Below are positions 10,301 to 20,897 of a stretch of 64,000 nt of DNA, piece by piece. How positions within the stretch are numbered: the stretch's first letter is position 1; every line of letters starts with the position of its first letter. Below the pieces are notes generated by a model, which was given only the letters and a program-made list of their open reading frames with translations, was not told the origin of the DNA and did not search any database. The position numbers and the translations under genes are program-made. The stretch is from Candidatus Purcelliella pentastirinorum (GTDB taxonomy: Bacteria > Pseudomonadota > Gammaproteobacteria > Enterobacterales > Enterobacteriaceae): assembly GCF_028748785.1 (NCBI RefSeq), contig NZ_CP110496.1, forward strand, positions 248,001-312,000, written 5' to 3'.

Positions 10301-10636
10301 CTATTTCAAACCATTTATAGTACCTTTAGGTAAAATATTGGAAATAAAATCACGTTTTATAATTACTTCAGTAGAAGAATTTATCAATAAAGTAATATAA
10401 TCAGCGCTATTAATTTTAACAACACGACCGATTAAACCACTAGTTGTTAATATCTCTTCACCTTTTGTAATTGATTCGACTATATTTTTATGCTCTTTGG
10501 AACGTTTTTGCTGAGGACGTAAAATTAAAAAATAAAAAACTAAAATAAAAATAAATAACATAAAAAATATAGAATATGAACTACTTTGATTGACATAATC
10601 CATAGAATCAGAAACATTAGAAAAAAATACTCTCAT
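10301..10636 (-). CDS. yajC: YajC, Sec translocon accessory protein
   Basis: YajC is a small single-span membrane protein associated with SecDF-SecYEG. The 111 residues (E. coli 110) show one hydrophobic helix around residues 22-42, then the family motif LRPQQKRSKEHKNIVESI and GEEILTTSGLIGRVVKI. In E. coli it sits between tgt and secD. Here it lies 54 bp upstream of cyoA in the same direction, and neither tgt nor secDF is adjacent, so this is a rearranged junction. It may now lead the cyo transcript, which is an inference from spacing. Confidence 0.93.
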   Translation of the reverse strand: MRVFFSNVSDSMDYVNQSSSYSIFFMLFIFILVFYFLILRPQQKRSKEHKNIVESITKGEEILTTSGLIGRVVKINSADYITLLINSSTEVIIKRDFISNILPKGTINGLK

Positions 10637-10780
10637 TTAATTACCTTTTATTATTTTATACAGAACAGTAATTTGAATAAAATAAATTTTATCATACAAA
10701 AGAGTAAAAATAAACTTGTAGAAATATTAAATATATGTTAAATTAAATGATTAATTATGATTATTATTCGAGATAATATT

Positions 10781-11383
10781 ATGGTAATGGTTACACATGA
10801 AGCACCTAACTTTATTGCACCTGCAATATTAGGCAATGGAAAATTGACACAAAATTTTAATATGAAAGAATACAAAAAAAATAAATATGCCATAGTATTT
10901 TTTTGGCCAATGGATTTTACATTTGTATGTCCATCAGAATTAATAGCATTTAATAAAAGATATAAAAATTTTAAAAAAAGAAATGTTAAATTAATAGGAA
11001 TTTCAATAGACTCAATTTTTGTTCATCAACAATGGAAAAAAACAAAAATATCTGATGGGGGAATAGGTGAGGTAAAATACGTAATGGTTTCTGATATAAA
11101 AAGAAAAATTCAAAAATCTTACTGTATAGAAGATAGTAAGAATGGGGTAGCATTACGTGCATCATTTTTAATAGATAAAAATAACATAATTAGACATCAA
11201 ACAGTTAATGATTTACCATTAGGTAGAAATATAGATGAAATATTAAGAATAATAGATGCGTTGCAAATACATGAAAAAAATGGCAATGTATGTCCGGCTC
11301 AATGGAAAAAAAATAAAAAAACTATAAAACCTACTTTTGAAGGAATCACAAAATATCTAAGTAATAATTTAGATGATTTATAA
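10781..11383 (+). CDS. Typical 2-Cys peroxiredoxin (AhpC/TSA family)
   Basis: This is a thiol peroxidase that reduces hydrogen peroxide and organic peroxides. Starting at the ATG at 10781 gives 200 residues. The peroxidatic Cys is about residue 50 in DFTFVCPSE, and the resolving Cys is about residue 171 in NVCPAQW, so it is a 2-Cys enzyme. The Arg of the active site is in GVALRASFLID. The open frame extends eight codons further upstream to 10757, but that extension has no counterpart. The family is kept in other insect symbionts and fits the need to handle oxidants from an aerobic respiratory chain. No dedicated reductase gene (ahpF) is adjacent. Confidence 0.93.
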   Translation: MVMVTHEAPNFIAPAILGNGKLTQNFNMKEYKKNKYAIVFFWPMDFTFVCPSELIAFNKRYKNFKKRNVKLIGISIDSIFVHQQWKKTKISDGGIGEVKYVMVSDIKRKIQKSYCIEDSKNGVALRASFLIDKNNIIRHQTVNDLPLGRNIDEILRIIDALQIHEKNGNVCPAQWKKNKKTIKPTFEGITKYLSNNLDDL

Positions 11384-11400
11384 TTTTATTAAAAATTATA
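11379..11400 (+). terminator. Possible weak hairpin at the peroxiredoxin 3' end
   Basis: A 9-bp perfect stem (11379-11387 with 11392-11400, 4-base loop) starts at the stop codon. It is made only of A-T pairs and has no clear T-run after it. In DNA this AT-rich such stems arise easily, so this is only a candidate. Confidence 0.25.
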
Positions 11401-11741
11401 TGATATTAAATATAAAAAATAATTTTAATTTTTATAAAAAAAAATAATAGTTTTAATAATGTTAATTACATGAATGTTTTTTACTTAAAAAACAAATATT
11501 TAGAATTTAAGAATTAGAATAAACAATAAAAATAATTTAATTTTATAATTATAATATATAAATAACAAATAATAATACACACTTAAAATAAAAAAAAATT
11601 TTGAACAATTGAAATTAATATTAAATACTAGAAAACATAGATAAGTACATTTTTTTATAAAAAAAATAAATAATTTTAAAAAAACTAAAGTAAAGTTTTT
11701 AATAATTAAAAATTAATCTAAATATAAATAAAATAATTAAA
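11401..11741. other. Noncoding A/T stretch between convergent genes
   Basis: About 340 bp between the ends of the peroxiredoxin gene and pyrF. I see no reading frame with recognisable content, no tRNA and no strong repeat. Since both neighbours point inward it need not hold a promoter. It is most likely residue of deleted genes. Confidence 0.6.
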
Positions 11742-12449
11742 TTAACTATTAATGGAAAATAAAATATCTTTTATTTTCTTTAATGGATTTAATGAATTTA
11801 TAATTGGTCTACCAATAACTATATAATCTATTCCAATTTTTTTCGCTTTTATAGGATTAATTATTCTTTTTTGATCATTACAATTATCATTGTAACATCT
11901 TATTCCTGGTACAATTAACTTAAAGTTTTTACCAAATTTAATTTTTAAATTATTAGCTTCATAACCGGAACAAACAACACCATCCATTCCACAATCATAA
12001 GATAATTTAGCAAGTAATTCTGTATAATTATATGTAGAAAATGAAATTCCTAAATCAATTAAATCATGATCATTTAAACTAGTTAATAATGTAACAGATA
12101 TTAATAATGGAACATCCCCATAAAATCTATCTAAAACATTACGAGCTTCAAGTAATACACCTTTACCACTTACAGCATGAATATCAACCATCCAAACACC
12201 CATTTTAGCTGCGATTTCTATAGATGATAAAACAGTATTTGGAATATCATGAAATTTTAGATCCAAAAATATTTTAAATCCACGTTTATGTAATAAATCT
12301 ATCAATCTATAACCAAATAACATAAATGTATTTATACCAATTTTTACACGACATAATGTGGGATTAATTTGATCTATAAAATTTAATATATCTTTTTTAT
12401 TAAAAAAATCCAAAGCTACTACAATTGGCAAATAAGAAAAATTGAACAT
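11742..12449 (-). CDS. pyrF: PyrF, orotidine 5'-phosphate decarboxylase
   Basis: PyrF catalyses the last step of UMP synthesis, the decarboxylation of OMP. It has 235 residues (E. coli 245). The catalytic signature DLKFHDIPNTV carries the Asp-Lys-Asp array, and VALDF near the N terminus, GVDGVVCSG-like MDGVVCSGYEA and the phosphate-binding end IDYIVIGRPI complete the TIM barrel. It is monocistronic and divergent from greA; the E. coli partner yciH is absent. Retention implies that pyrimidines are made by the symbiont at least in part. Confidence 0.96.
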   Translation of the reverse strand: MFNFSYLPIVVALDFFNKKDILNFIDQINPTLCRVKIGINTFMLFGYRLIDLLHKRGFKIFLDLKFHDIPNTVLSSIEIAAKMGVWMVDIHAVSGKGVLLEARNVLDRFYGDVPLLISVTLLTSLNDHDLIDLGISFSTYNYTELLAKLSYDCGMDGVVCSGYEANNLKIKFGKNFKLIVPGIRCYNDNCNDQKRIINPIKAKKIGIDYIVIGRPIINSLNPLKKIKDILFSINS

Positions 12450-12684
12450 TATTTTATTATCCTTAATATAATTTAAAATAAACTATAAGACTTAATTAAT
12501 ATGATAAAATGAAAAACAAATAATTTTAAAATTGTATTCTGTTAATAACATTATCAAATTTATCAAAATATCATATTTAAATTAAAGAAATCATATGCAA
12601 ATATCATAATATTTATAATATAATTTAATTGATATAATACATTGTAAAAATTAATATAAATTAAATTTAAGAGGTATTTAAACA

Positions 12685-13161
12685 ATGAAAAAAACTCCAA
12701 TGACATTAAGAGGAGCAAAAAAATTACGTAAAAAACTTGATAAACTTAAAAAAATCAAAAGACCTCATATTATTTCTTTAATTGCAGAAGCACGTAAACA
12801 TGGAGATTTAAAAGAAAATGCTGAATATTATTCAGCTAGAGAAGAACAAGGGTTTTGTGAAGGTAAAATTCAAGAAATTGAAACAAAATTAGCAAATGCA
12901 CAAATTATAGATATAAAAAAAATCCCTAATAATGGTAAAATAATATTTGGAACAACAGTAACAATATTAAATATTAACTTAAAAAAAAAATTTACTTATA
13001 GAATAGTCGGTGATGACGAAGCTAATTTAAAAGAAAACCTTATTTCAGTAAATTCCCCTATAGCTAGAGGTTTAATATGTAAAATAATAGGTGATCATAC
13101 AATTATACAAACTCCATGTGGTAAAATAAAATATAAAATACTACAAGTTGAATATATATAA
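12685..13161 (+). CDS. greA: GreA transcript cleavage factor
   Basis: GreA rescues backtracked RNA polymerase by stimulating transcript cleavage. Its 158 residues equal the E. coli length. The N-terminal coiled coil (about residues 1-75) carries the acidic tip in [17 protein letters not shown], with the Asp and Glu that coordinate Mg2+. The C-terminal domain ends with [15 protein letters not shown] Shine-Dalgarno-like GAGGT lies about ten bases before the ATG. yhbY, which separates greA from rlmE in E. coli, has been lost, bringing greA next to rlmE. Confidence 0.97.
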   Translation: MKKTPMTLRGAKKLRKKLDKLKKIKRPHIISLIAEARKHGDLKENAEYYSAREEQGFCEGKIQEIETKLANAQIIDIKKIPNNGKIIFGTTVTILNINLKKKFTYRIVGDDEANLKENLISVNSPIARGLICKIIGDHTIIQTPCGKIKYKILQVEYI

Positions 13162-13250
13162 AAACTATAATAATATATTTTAATTAAAAAAATACTTGAT
13201 TTAATAAATAAAATATGGTTTATATATGAAAAAAAAAATAAAAAAATAAT

Positions 13251-13853
13251 TTGAATAGATGGTTTAATAAACATACAAATGATTTTTATACAAGAGAAGC
13301 ATTTAAAAAAAAATTACGTGCAAGATCATGGTATAAATTATCTCAAATAAACAAAAAAGATAAATTATTTAAAAAAAATATGATAATTATAGATTTAGGA
13401 TCAGCTCCCGGAGGGTGGTCTAAATACGCAGTTAAAAAAACAAATATAAAAAAAAGTTTGATAATATCTAATGATATATTGCCTATGAAACCAATAAACG
13501 GAATAAATTTTATAAAGGGAGATATAAAAAGAAAATCAATAAAAAATAAATTGATAAAATCAATAAACAAAAAAAAAGTCGATTTATTAATGTCAGATAT
13601 GTCACCAAATATTAGTGGTATACCATCAATAGATATACCAAAATCGATCAATCTAATTAAATTAGCAACTAAAATAGCAAAAAAAATATTAAAAAAAGAA
13701 GGTAAAATGTTAATAAAAGCATTTCAAAGCAAAGAATTAAATGATTACTTAAAATATATTCATACCCTATTTAAAATAGTAAAAATAAGAAAACCATATG
13801 CTTCAAAAATATCTTCTAGAGAAATTTATATCTTAGCAACAAATAAAATTTAA
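13251..13853 (+). CDS. rlmE: RlmE, 23S rRNA U2552 2'-O-methyltransferase
   Basis: RlmE (FtsJ/RrmJ) methylates the ribose of U2552 in 23S rRNA. The SAM-binding motif is DLGSAPGGWSKY, and the catalytic K-D-K-E set is suggested by RSWYKL, MSDMSPNISG, LIKAFQ and SSREIYILA. Read from the TTG at 13251 it has 200 residues (E. coli 209). An ATG at 13226 in a more usual position is followed by ten A and is out of frame; dropping one A would join it to the main frame and give a lysine-rich leader like that of E. coli. So the true start is either TTG 13251 or ATG 13226 with slippage. ftsH follows after 60 bp. Confidence 0.93.
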   Translation: MNRWFNKHTNDFYTREAFKKKLRARSWYKLSQINKKDKLFKKNMIIIDLGSAPGGWSKYAVKKTNIKKSLIISNDILPMKPINGINFIKGDIKRKSIKNKLIKSINKKKVDLLMSDMSPNISGIPSIDIPKSINLIKLATKIAKKILKKEGKMLIKAFQSKELNDYLKYIHTLFKIVKIRKPYASKISSREIYILATNKI

Positions 13854-13913
13854 TATTTTATTTAAATTAACTTATTAAATAAACAAAATTATCTTTAATA
13901 TGAGGTTGTTGTC

Positions 13914-15761
13914 TTGAATGACATGGCAAAAAATTTAATTTTATGGTTAGTAGTAGCTATTATACTAATTTCGGCATTTCAAAATTTTAGTACTAATGAA
14001 ATAAATTATCATAAAATAGATTATTCAACTTTTATGTTAGAAGTTAATAAAAACAAGGTAAAAGAAGTATGTATTAATGGAAGAGAAATTAAAATTAAAA
14101 ATAAAGATAATACCAAATATATCACTTATATCCCCGTTAATGACCCAAAACTATTAGATATTTTATTAACAAAAAATGTAACAGTAATAGGAGAAGCACC
14201 TGAAGATCCAAGTTTAATAGCTTCAATATTCATCTCTTGGTTTCCTATGTTATTGCTTGTAGGTGTATGGGTATTTTTTATGCGTCAAATACAAGGTGGT
14301 GGTGGTAAAGGTGCTATGTTATTTGGTAAAAGTAAAGCTAAAATGTTGTCTGAAAATAAAATAAAAACAACTTTCGCAGATGTAGCCGGGTGTGACGAAG
14401 CAAAAGAAGAAGTTATGGAATTAGTGGAATATCTAAAAAATTCAAAAAAATTTCAAAAATTAGGAGGTAAGATTCCAAAAGGTCTGCTAATGGTTGGTCC
14501 TCCAGGAACAGGAAAAACCTTATTAGCTAAAGCAATTGCAGGTGAAGCAAAAGTACCATTTTTTACAATTTCAGGATCTGATTTCGTAGAAATGTTTGTT
14601 GGTGTTGGAGCATCAAGAGTAAGAGATATGTTTGGACAGGCAAAAAAATCTTCACCATGTATAATTTTTATAGATGAAATTGATGCTGTAGGTAGACAAA
14701 GAGGAGCGGGATTAGGTGGTGGACATGATGAAAGAGAACAAACATTAAATCAAATGTTAGTAGAAATGGATGGATTCGAAGGAAATGAAGGAATAATTGT
14801 AATAGCAGCCACAAACAGACCAGATGTACTAGATCCAGCTTTATTACGTCCTGGAAGATTTGATAGACAAGTAATAGTAGAGTTGCCTGATATTCGTGGA
14901 AGAAAACATATATTAAAAGTACATATGAAAAAAGTTCCACTAGCTAAGGATGTACAACCAATAATTATAGCAAGAGGAACACCAGGTTTTTCAGGGGCTG
15001 ATTTAGCAAATTTAATAAATGAAGCGGCTTTATATGCAGCTAGAAATAACAAAGAAGTTGTATCCATGTTAGAATTTGAAAAAGCTAAAGATAAAATATT
15101 AATGGGTACAGAAAGAAAATCAATGGTAATGACAGAATTACAAAAGGAATCTACAGCATATCATGAAGCTGGACATGCAATAATAGGAAGATTATTACCA
15201 GAACACGACCCAGTACATAAAGTGACTATAATTCCTAGAGGAAGAGCTTTAGGAGTAACATTTTTTTTACCAAAAAATGACAATATTAGTACCAATAAAA
15301 AAAAATTAGAAAGTCAAATTTCAACATTATATGGAGGTAGATTAGCTGAAGAAATTATTTACGGCACTGAAAATATTTCAACTGGATCATCTAATGATAT
15401 AAAAGTTGCTACTACGTTAGCTAGAAATATGATTACAAAATGGGGGTTTTCAGAAAAATTAGGACCTTTATTATATGCAGAGGAAGAAGAAGAAATATTT
15501 TTAGGAAGATCTATGACAAAAAATAAACATATATCTGAAGATACTGCTAGAATTATAGATCAAGAAATAAAATTATTAATAGAAAATAATTACAAAAGGG
15601 CTAAAAACATATTAAATAAAAATTTAGATATTTTACATGCTATGAAAAATGCATTAATGGAATATGAAACAATAGATGCTAAACAAATTGATGATTTAAT
15701 ATCAAGAAAAAATATAAAAACAACAGAGGAATTAAAAAAAATTAAAAATAAAATAAACTAA
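13914..15761 (+). CDS. ftsH: FtsH, membrane AAA+ zinc protease
   Basis: FtsH is an ATP-dependent inner-membrane protease that degrades unassembled membrane proteins and regulators such as LpxC. Its 615 residues show two N-terminal membrane helices, then Walker A GPPGTGKT (about 195-202), Walker [12 protein letters not shown], the second region of homology with [19 protein letters not shown] and the zinc site HEAGH (about 417-421). It is among the best conserved genes here. I use the TTG at 13914 because E. coli ftsH also begins TTG-S/N-D-M-A-K-N and a GAGG ribosome site lies at 13902-13905. The C terminus is about 30 residues shorter than in E. coli. Confidence 0.98.
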   Translation: MNDMAKNLILWLVVAIILISAFQNFSTNEINYHKIDYSTFMLEVNKNKVKEVCINGREIKIKNKDNTKYITYIPVNDPKLLDILLTKNVTVIGEAPEDPSLIASIFISWFPMLLLVGVWVFFMRQIQGGGGKGAMLFGKSKAKMLSENKIKTTFADVAGCDEAKEEVMELVEYLKNSKKFQKLGGKIPKGLLMVGPPGTGKTLLAKAIAGEAKVPFFTISGSDFVEMFVGVGASRVRDMFGQAKKSSPCIIFIDEIDAVGRQRGAGLGGGHDEREQTLNQMLVEMDGFEGNEGIIVIAATNRPDVLDPALLRPGRFDRQVIVELPDIRGRKHILKVHMKKVPLAKDVQPIIIARGTPGFSGADLANLINEAALYAARNNKEVVSMLEFEKAKDKILMGTERKSMVMTELQKESTAYHEAGHAIIGRLLPEHDPVHKVTIIPRGRALGVTFFLPKNDNISTNKKKLESQISTLYGGRLAEEIIYGTENISTGSSNDIKVATTLARNMITKWGFSEKLGPLLYAEEEEEIFLGRSMTKNKHISEDTARIIDQEIKLLIENNYKRAKNILNKNLDILHAMKNALMEYETIDAKQIDDLISRKNIKTTEELKKIKNKIN

Positions 15762-15916
15762 AATATCAGATAATTAATTTATAAAATATAAAAAAAATAA
15801 AATCTGATAAATTAAATTAATTGTATGTGGAAATAAAATTATATAAAATAAATTTTTGATAATAAGTTCAAAATAAAACTAACTAGTATTTAATTTTATA
15901 AATAAAAGGCAAGAAT

Positions 15917-16189
15917 ATGAATAATTTTTTTTTAATATTATTTTTAGTAACATCATTTATATTAACTGCTTTAATATTAATACAAAAAAATAATAATATA
16001 GAAGTTGGCAAATCACTTAACATAAATAATGTTATGTCTATAATAGATAACAAATATTCAAATAATATAATAAATAATTTAATATACATATTATCAATAT
16101 TATTTTTTATAATTAGTTTATTATTAAATAATTACAATTTTAATAAAAACATTTATTTTAACAAATGGGAACATATAAATACAAAATAA
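15917..16189 (+). CDS. secG: SecG, preprotein translocase subunit
   Basis: SecG is the small non-essential subunit of SecYEG, with two membrane helices (about residues 2-22 and 53-72). The loop between them is reduced but keeps the charged LIQKNNNIEVGKS, corresponding to LIQQGKGADMGAS in E. coli. It has 90 residues (E. coli 110), having lost most of the Gly-rich middle. AAGG at 15907-15910 precedes the ATG. It sits in the E. coli order ftsH-[folP-glmM]-secG-leuU, with folP and glmM deleted. Sequence similarity is modest, so the call leans on synteny and topology. Confidence 0.85.
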   Translation: MNNFFLILFLVTSFILTALILIQKNNNIEVGKSLNINNVMSIIDNKYSNNIINNLIYILSILFFIISLLLNNYNFNKNIYFNKWEHINTK

Positions 16190-16237
16190 ATAATAAAATA
16201 CTATATTTATAATGAATAAAATTATTAATTAAAAAAC

Positions 16238-16320
16238 ACCGAGGTGGTGAAATTGGAAAACACGCTACTTTGAGATGGTAGTACCTGTAGGGTTTACGGG
16301 TTCAAGTCCCGTCCTCGGTA
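16238..16320 (+). tRNA. leuU: tRNA-Leu (anticodon GAG)
   Basis: The acceptor stem 16238-16244 pairs fully with 16313-16319, the anticodon loop reads TTGAGAT giving GAG, there is a long variable arm and the T loop is GTTCAAG. CCA is not encoded. It lies between secG and the initiator tRNA as in E. coli (leuU-metY). Confidence 0.96.
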
Positions 16321-16404
16321 AATTAAAATAATAAATATTGATTCATTCAAAATAATATACTAATATTAAATATTGCTTTGTATTTTAATTTTTTTATCAA
16401 TCAA

Positions 16405-16481
<77 letters not shown>

Positions 16482-16685
16482 ATAATAAAAACGCATGTAA
16501 ATTTTGATAAAACTAATAATACAAAAAAATAATAACACATTATTTCATCAAAATAATTTTTTAAATTCAAATAAATAAAAAAATATTAAATAATAATTTA
16601 TTAAAAAACATAATCATCTTTAAAATTTTATAACAAAAAAATAAAAAATTAAAATTTCAAAAATAATTAAAATAAAAGGTAAAAA

Positions 16686-18170
16686 ATGACAAAAGAAATT
16701 TTAAATGTTATAGAATCTGTTTCTAATGAAAAATCATTACCCCAAGAAAAAATTTTCGATGCATTAGAAAAAGCATTAGCTACAGCAACTAAAAAAAAAT
16801 ACGAAAAAGACATAAACGTGAGGATATATATAGATAGAAAAACAGGCTCATTAAATAGTTTTAGAAGATGGTTAATAGTTAAAGAAGTAATATATCCTAC
16901 AAAAGAAATTACATTAGAAGCCGCAAAAATTGAAAATAAAGAACTAAACATAGGAGACTATATAGAAGACAAAATTAAATCTATTAAATTTGATAGAATA
17001 ACTACTCAAACCGCTAAACAAGTAATAGTACAAAAGGTAAGAGAAGCAGAACGTTTAATGATAATAGAACAATTTCAAAAAAGAAAAGGTAATATAATAA
17101 CAGGAGTAATAAAAAGAATAAATAGAGAAAACATAACATTAGATTTAGGTAATAATGCAGAAGCAATAATCTTACGTGAAGATATGCTACCCAGAGAAAA
17201 TTTTAGAATAGGAGATAGAGTAAGAGGTGTACTATATTTAATAAAACCTGAATGGAGAAAAGCACAACTATTTATTACACGTAGCAAACCAGAAATGTTA
17301 ATTGAATTATTTAAAATAGAAGTGCCTGAAATAGGAGAAGATATAATTGAAATAAAAGCAGCTGCTAGAGATCCGGGGTCAAGAGCAAAAATTGCAGTTA
17401 AAACAAACGATAAACGTATAGACCCTATAGGAGCATGTATAGGCATGAGAGGTTCTAGAGTACAAGCAACATCTAGCGAATTAAATGGAGAAAAAATAGA
17501 TATAATATTATGGGATAATAATCCGGTACAATTTGTAATAAATGCAATGGCTCCAGCAGATGTAATTTCTATAATAGTAGATGAAGATAAAAATACAATG
17601 GATATTGCAGTAACGGAAAAAAATTTAGCTCAAGCAATAGGTAGGAATGGACAAAATGTACGTCTAGCATCTCAATTAACAGGGTGGGAAATTAATGTTA
17701 TGACAAACAACGAATTATCTAAAAAAAATAAAAAAGAAAAAAATAAAATAATAGATAAATTCGTGAAATATTTGCAGATAGATGAAAAATTAGCTTTATT
17801 ACTAATAAAAGAAGGAATAAATTCATTAGAAGAAATTGCATATATACCAATTGAAGAATTAATGGAAATAAAATTAATTAATAATAATATCTTAAAATCA
17901 TTAAGAAAAAAAGCAAAAAAATCCCTAGAAATAATAGAATTAATTAACGAAAAAAAAAACAATAAAATAATTAAAAACTTCTCTAAAATAAAAATCATAA
18001 ATAAAAAAATTGCATTAAGTTTAATAAATAAAGGTATATTAAATTTAGAAAATTTAGCAGATCAAGATATACATGATTTAATAAAAATAAAAGAATTAAA
18101 CAATAAAATAGCTGGAGAATTAATTATGGAAGCAAGAAATATCTGTTGGTTTAATAAACATAATCAATGA
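16686..18170 (+). CDS. nusA: NusA transcription factor
   Basis: NusA modulates pausing, termination and antitermination by RNA polymerase. It has 494 residues (E. coli 495), so all domains are kept: the polymerase-binding N-terminal domain, S1 (about 135-200, [17 protein letters not shown]), KH1 and KH2 (IGMRGSRVQ and [13 protein letters not shown]), and two C-terminal acidic-repeat domains. The C-terminal repeats are much richer in Lys and Asn than in E. coli. AAGG precedes the ATG by six bases. rimP, normally the first gene of this operon, has been lost. infB follows after 15 bp. Confidence 0.97.
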   Translation: MTKEILNVIESVSNEKSLPQEKIFDALEKALATATKKKYEKDINVRIYIDRKTGSLNSFRRWLIVKEVIYPTKEITLEAAKIENKELNIGDYIEDKIKSIKFDRITTQTAKQVIVQKVREAERLMIIEQFQKRKGNIITGVIKRINRENITLDLGNNAEAIILREDMLPRENFRIGDRVRGVLYLIKPEWRKAQLFITRSKPEMLIELFKIEVPEIGEDIIEIKAAARDPGSRAKIAVKTNDKRIDPIGACIGMRGSRVQATSSELNGEKIDIILWDNNPVQFVINAMAPADVISIIVDEDKNTMDIAVTEKNLAQAIGRNGQNVRLASQLTGWEINVMTNNELSKKNKKEKNKIIDKFVKYLQIDEKLALLLIKEGINSLEEIAYIPIEELMEIKLINNNILKSLRKKAKKSLEIIELINEKKNNKIIKNFSKIKIINKKIALSLINKGILNLENLADQDIHDLIKIKELNNKIAGELIMEARNICWFNKHNQ

Positions 18171-18185
18171 TTTATAGGCAAAAAA

Positions 18186-20519
18186 ATGTGTGATATAAAT
18201 ATAAAAAAATTAGCTAAAAAAATAAAAATATCAAAAACAAAATTAATAAAAAAACTTTCAAACATAGGTATATATAAATCTATTAATGACACAATAAATT
18301 GTAAAGAAAAAAAAATAATATTAAAATATTTTGAAAATAAAAAAAATACACAAAAAAAATTTACAATTAAAAGAAAAAAACTAAGTATTTATAATATTCC
18401 TACTATAAATGGTATAAATAAATCAATACAAATAGAAATTAGAAAAAAACACACTTATATAAAAAATATAAATAATAATAAAAAAAACACATTAAAAACA
18501 AAAAAAATAAAAAAAATATTTAAATTAATAAATAGTAAAAATAAAATAAAAGAAATTAATAACCATGAAATTACTAAATTAAAACAAAAACAAACAAATA
18601 TAGATAAAAAAAACAAAATCATAGAAACAGATTTTAATATTTACGACTATAAAAAACAAAATAAAAAAACATTATATACAAAAATAAAAGAAAAAAATAA
18701 CATAAAAAATAATATAAAAAAAAATAAAATAAATATACTAAATAAAAAAAATAAAAAAACCATTTTAAAACAAAATTTTAATAAATTAAAAAAAGATATT
18801 AACAAAGAAATTACTATAAAAAATAATATGTCTGTTATAGATTTAGCCAAAAAAATGGCCATAAAAAAATCTAAAATAATAAAAATTATTAATGATATAG
18901 GAATAAATTCAATAAAAAATGAATTGATAAATAAAGAAATAATACAATTAATCGTAGAAGAATTAGGTTACAAAATAACTTTTTCAAAAAAAAATAATTT
19001 TGAAAAAAAAAATACAACAAATCAAAAAAATAATAAAAAACCAATAATAAAAATAAGACCTCCAATAGTTACAATTATGGGACATGTGGATCATGGTAAA
19101 ACATCATTATTAAAATATATAAATTCAAATAGAACAAAATACAAAGAAGATGGTAATATTACACAAAATTTATATTCATATCAAATAAATACTGAAAAAG
19201 GATTAATTACATTTATAGATACTCCAGGACATTCGGCTTTTACAACAATGAGATCTAGCGGTGCAAAAATAACAGATATAATAGTATTAATAATAGCAGC
19301 AAATGACGGAATAATGCCACAAACAATAGAAGCAATTAATCAAGCACAAAGAGTTAAAGTGCCAATTATAGTTGCTATTAATAAAATAGATATAATAAAA
19401 TCAAAATCAAAAGAAATAAAAAAAGAATTAACAAAATATAATATAATTCCAGAAGAATGGGGAGGTGAAAATCTATTTGTGGAAATATCTGCAAAATTCG
19501 GACAGGGTATAAACGAACTATTAGAAAATATTATATTACAATCTGAAATATTAGAATTAAAAACAAATATAAACACTTTAGCTAAAGGAATAGTTATTGA
19601 ATCGTATTTAGATAAACAAAAAGGACCAATAATAAATGTAATTACAAAAGAAGGAATTTTGAAAAAAGGAAATATTATATTATGTGGAACAAAATATGGA
19701 AAAATAAAAGCAATGCATAATGAGCATAATGAAAAAATAAATGAAGTATTTCCTTCAGTACCAGTTAAAATACTTGGTTTATCAGGTATTCCTAATATAG
19801 GAGATGTAATAACTGTCACACAGAATGAAAAAATAGCTAAAGAAATAGCATTTTACAGAAAAAAACAAAAAAGAGAAATTAAATTTAATAAAATCATAAA
19901 AAATGACAAACAAGATATATTTAAAGAAAATATACAAAAAATAAATATTTTAATTAAAGCAAATAATCATGGACAATTAAGAGCAATACTAGACACAATA
20001 TATCAATTAAAAAATAAAACTGTTAAAATAAATATTATATCCTATAACATAGGTTGGATAACAAAAACAGATGTTAATTTAGCAAATACAACAAAATCTA
20101 TAATATTTGGTTTTAACGTAAAAAGTGAAAATACAATAAAAAAAATAATAAAAAATACAAAAATAAAAATAAGATATCATAATATCATATATAAATTAAT
20201 TGAAGATATAGAATTAATTATAAAAAATATTGAAAAAAAACAAAAAAATAAAAATAAACAAGGAATAGCTGAAGTAAAAAACATATTTAAATCTCCAAAT
20301 TTTGGTACAATTGCTGGATGTCTTATAAAAGAAGGAACAATAAAAAATTTTAGCAATGTAATTGTAATAAGAAACGAAAAAATAATGTACAATGGTAAAA
20401 TAGAATCTTTAAGAAGATTTAAAACAGATGTTAAAGAAGTTAATACAGGTTCCGAATGTGGTATAACTTTAAAAAATCTAAATAATATTTTACCAGGTGA
20501 TATAATCAAAACATTATAA
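18186..20519 (+). CDS. infB: InfB, translation initiation factor IF-2
   Basis: IF-2 is the GTPase that places fMet-tRNA on the 30S subunit and promotes subunit joining. It has 777 residues (E. coli 890). The small N-terminal domain (MCDINIKKLAKKIKISK) is kept. A Lys/Asn-rich linker replaces the Ala/Glu/Arg-rich one. A second copy of the N-terminal fold (about residues 217-265, MSVIDLAKKMAIK) precedes the G domain. The nucleotide motifs are GHVDHGKTS (about 299-307), DTPGHSAF and NKID. Domains II-IV follow, and the last residues are trimmed, ending at GDIIKTL. It lies between nusA and rbfA as in E. coli. Confidence 0.97.
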   Translation: MCDINIKKLAKKIKISKTKLIKKLSNIGIYKSINDTINCKEKKIILKYFENKKNTQKKFTIKRKKLSIYNIPTINGINKSIQIEIRKKHTYIKNINNNKKNTLKTKKIKKIFKLINSKNKIKEINNHEITKLKQKQTNIDKKNKIIETDFNIYDYKKQNKKTLYTKIKEKNNIKNNIKKNKINILNKKNKKTILKQNFNKLKKDINKEITIKNNMSVIDLAKKMAIKKSKIIKIINDIGINSIKNELINKEIIQLIVEELGYKITFSKKNNFEKKNTTNQKNNKKPIIKIRPPIVTIMGHVDHGKTSLLKYINSNRTKYKEDGNITQNLYSYQINTEKGLITFIDTPGHSAFTTMRSSGAKITDIIVLIIAANDGIMPQTIEAINQAQRVKVPIIVAINKIDIIKSKSKEIKKELTKYNIIPEEWGGENLFVEISAKFGQGINELLENIILQSEILELKTNINTLAKGIVIESYLDKQKGPIINVITKEGILKKGNIILCGTKYGKIKAMHNEHNEKINEVFPSVPVKILGLSGIPNIGDVITVTQNEKIAKEIAFYRKKQKREIKFNKIIKNDKQDIFKENIQKINILIKANNHGQLRAILDTIYQLKNKTVKINIISYNIGWITKTDVNLANTTKSIIFGFNVKSENTIKKIIKNTKIKIRYHNIIYKLIEDIELIIKNIEKKQKNKNKQGIAEVKNIFKSPNFGTIAGCLIKEGTIKNFSNVIVIRNEKIMYNGKIESLRRFKTDVKEVNTGSECGITLKNLNNILPGDIIKTL

Positions 20520-20534
20520 AAATAATAAAAAAAT

Positions 20535-20897
20535 ATGAATAAAAATAAAACAAGATCATTAAAAATAGCTAAGGAACTCAAAAAAAATATAGCTAATATA
20601 ATATTATTAAAAATAAAAGACCCTCGTCTTGAAAAAATAATAATTTTATCAGACATAATTATGTCAAATGATCTAAAATATGCAAATATTTTTATTATGT
20701 TTATAAAAAATGAAAATTTAAATAAAAAAAATATATTAAATATTTTAAATAAAGCATCAGGTTATATTAGAATTTTACTGAAAAAAAAGATGTACATTAA
20801 AAATATACCTATATTAAACTTTTTATATGACTATTCTTTAGATAATGGAATAAAAATATTTAAATTAATTAAAAAATTAAAAAAAACCAATAAATGA
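20535..20897 (+). CDS. rbfA: RbfA, 30S ribosome-binding factor
   Basis: RbfA is a KH-fold assembly factor that helps mature the 5' end of 16S rRNA. It has 120 residues (E. coli 133). The core KIAKELKKNIANIILLKIKDPRL, then DLKYANIFIMF and the C-terminal LLKKKMYIKNIPILNFLYDYS follow the family pattern, including the P-x-L-x-F segment. It overlaps truB by 4 bp (ATGA), so translation is probably coupled. The flexible C-terminal tail is shortened. Confidence 0.93.
   Translation: MNKNKTRSLKIAKELKKNIANIILLKIKDPRLEKIIILSDIIMSNDLKYANIFIMFIKNENLNKKNILNILNKASGYIRILLKKKMYIKNIPILNFLYDYSLDNGIKIFKLIKKLKKTNK

Noticed and set aside
14668-15067. Minus-strand open frames opposite ftsH
   Set aside because: They are antisense to highly conserved AAA+ motifs and have no recognisable product.
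19340-19819. 159-codon minus-strand frame opposite infB, and a similar one at 20177-20656
   Set aside because: Antisense frames are long here because A-rich sense codons rarely yield antisense stops; the sense gene is complete.
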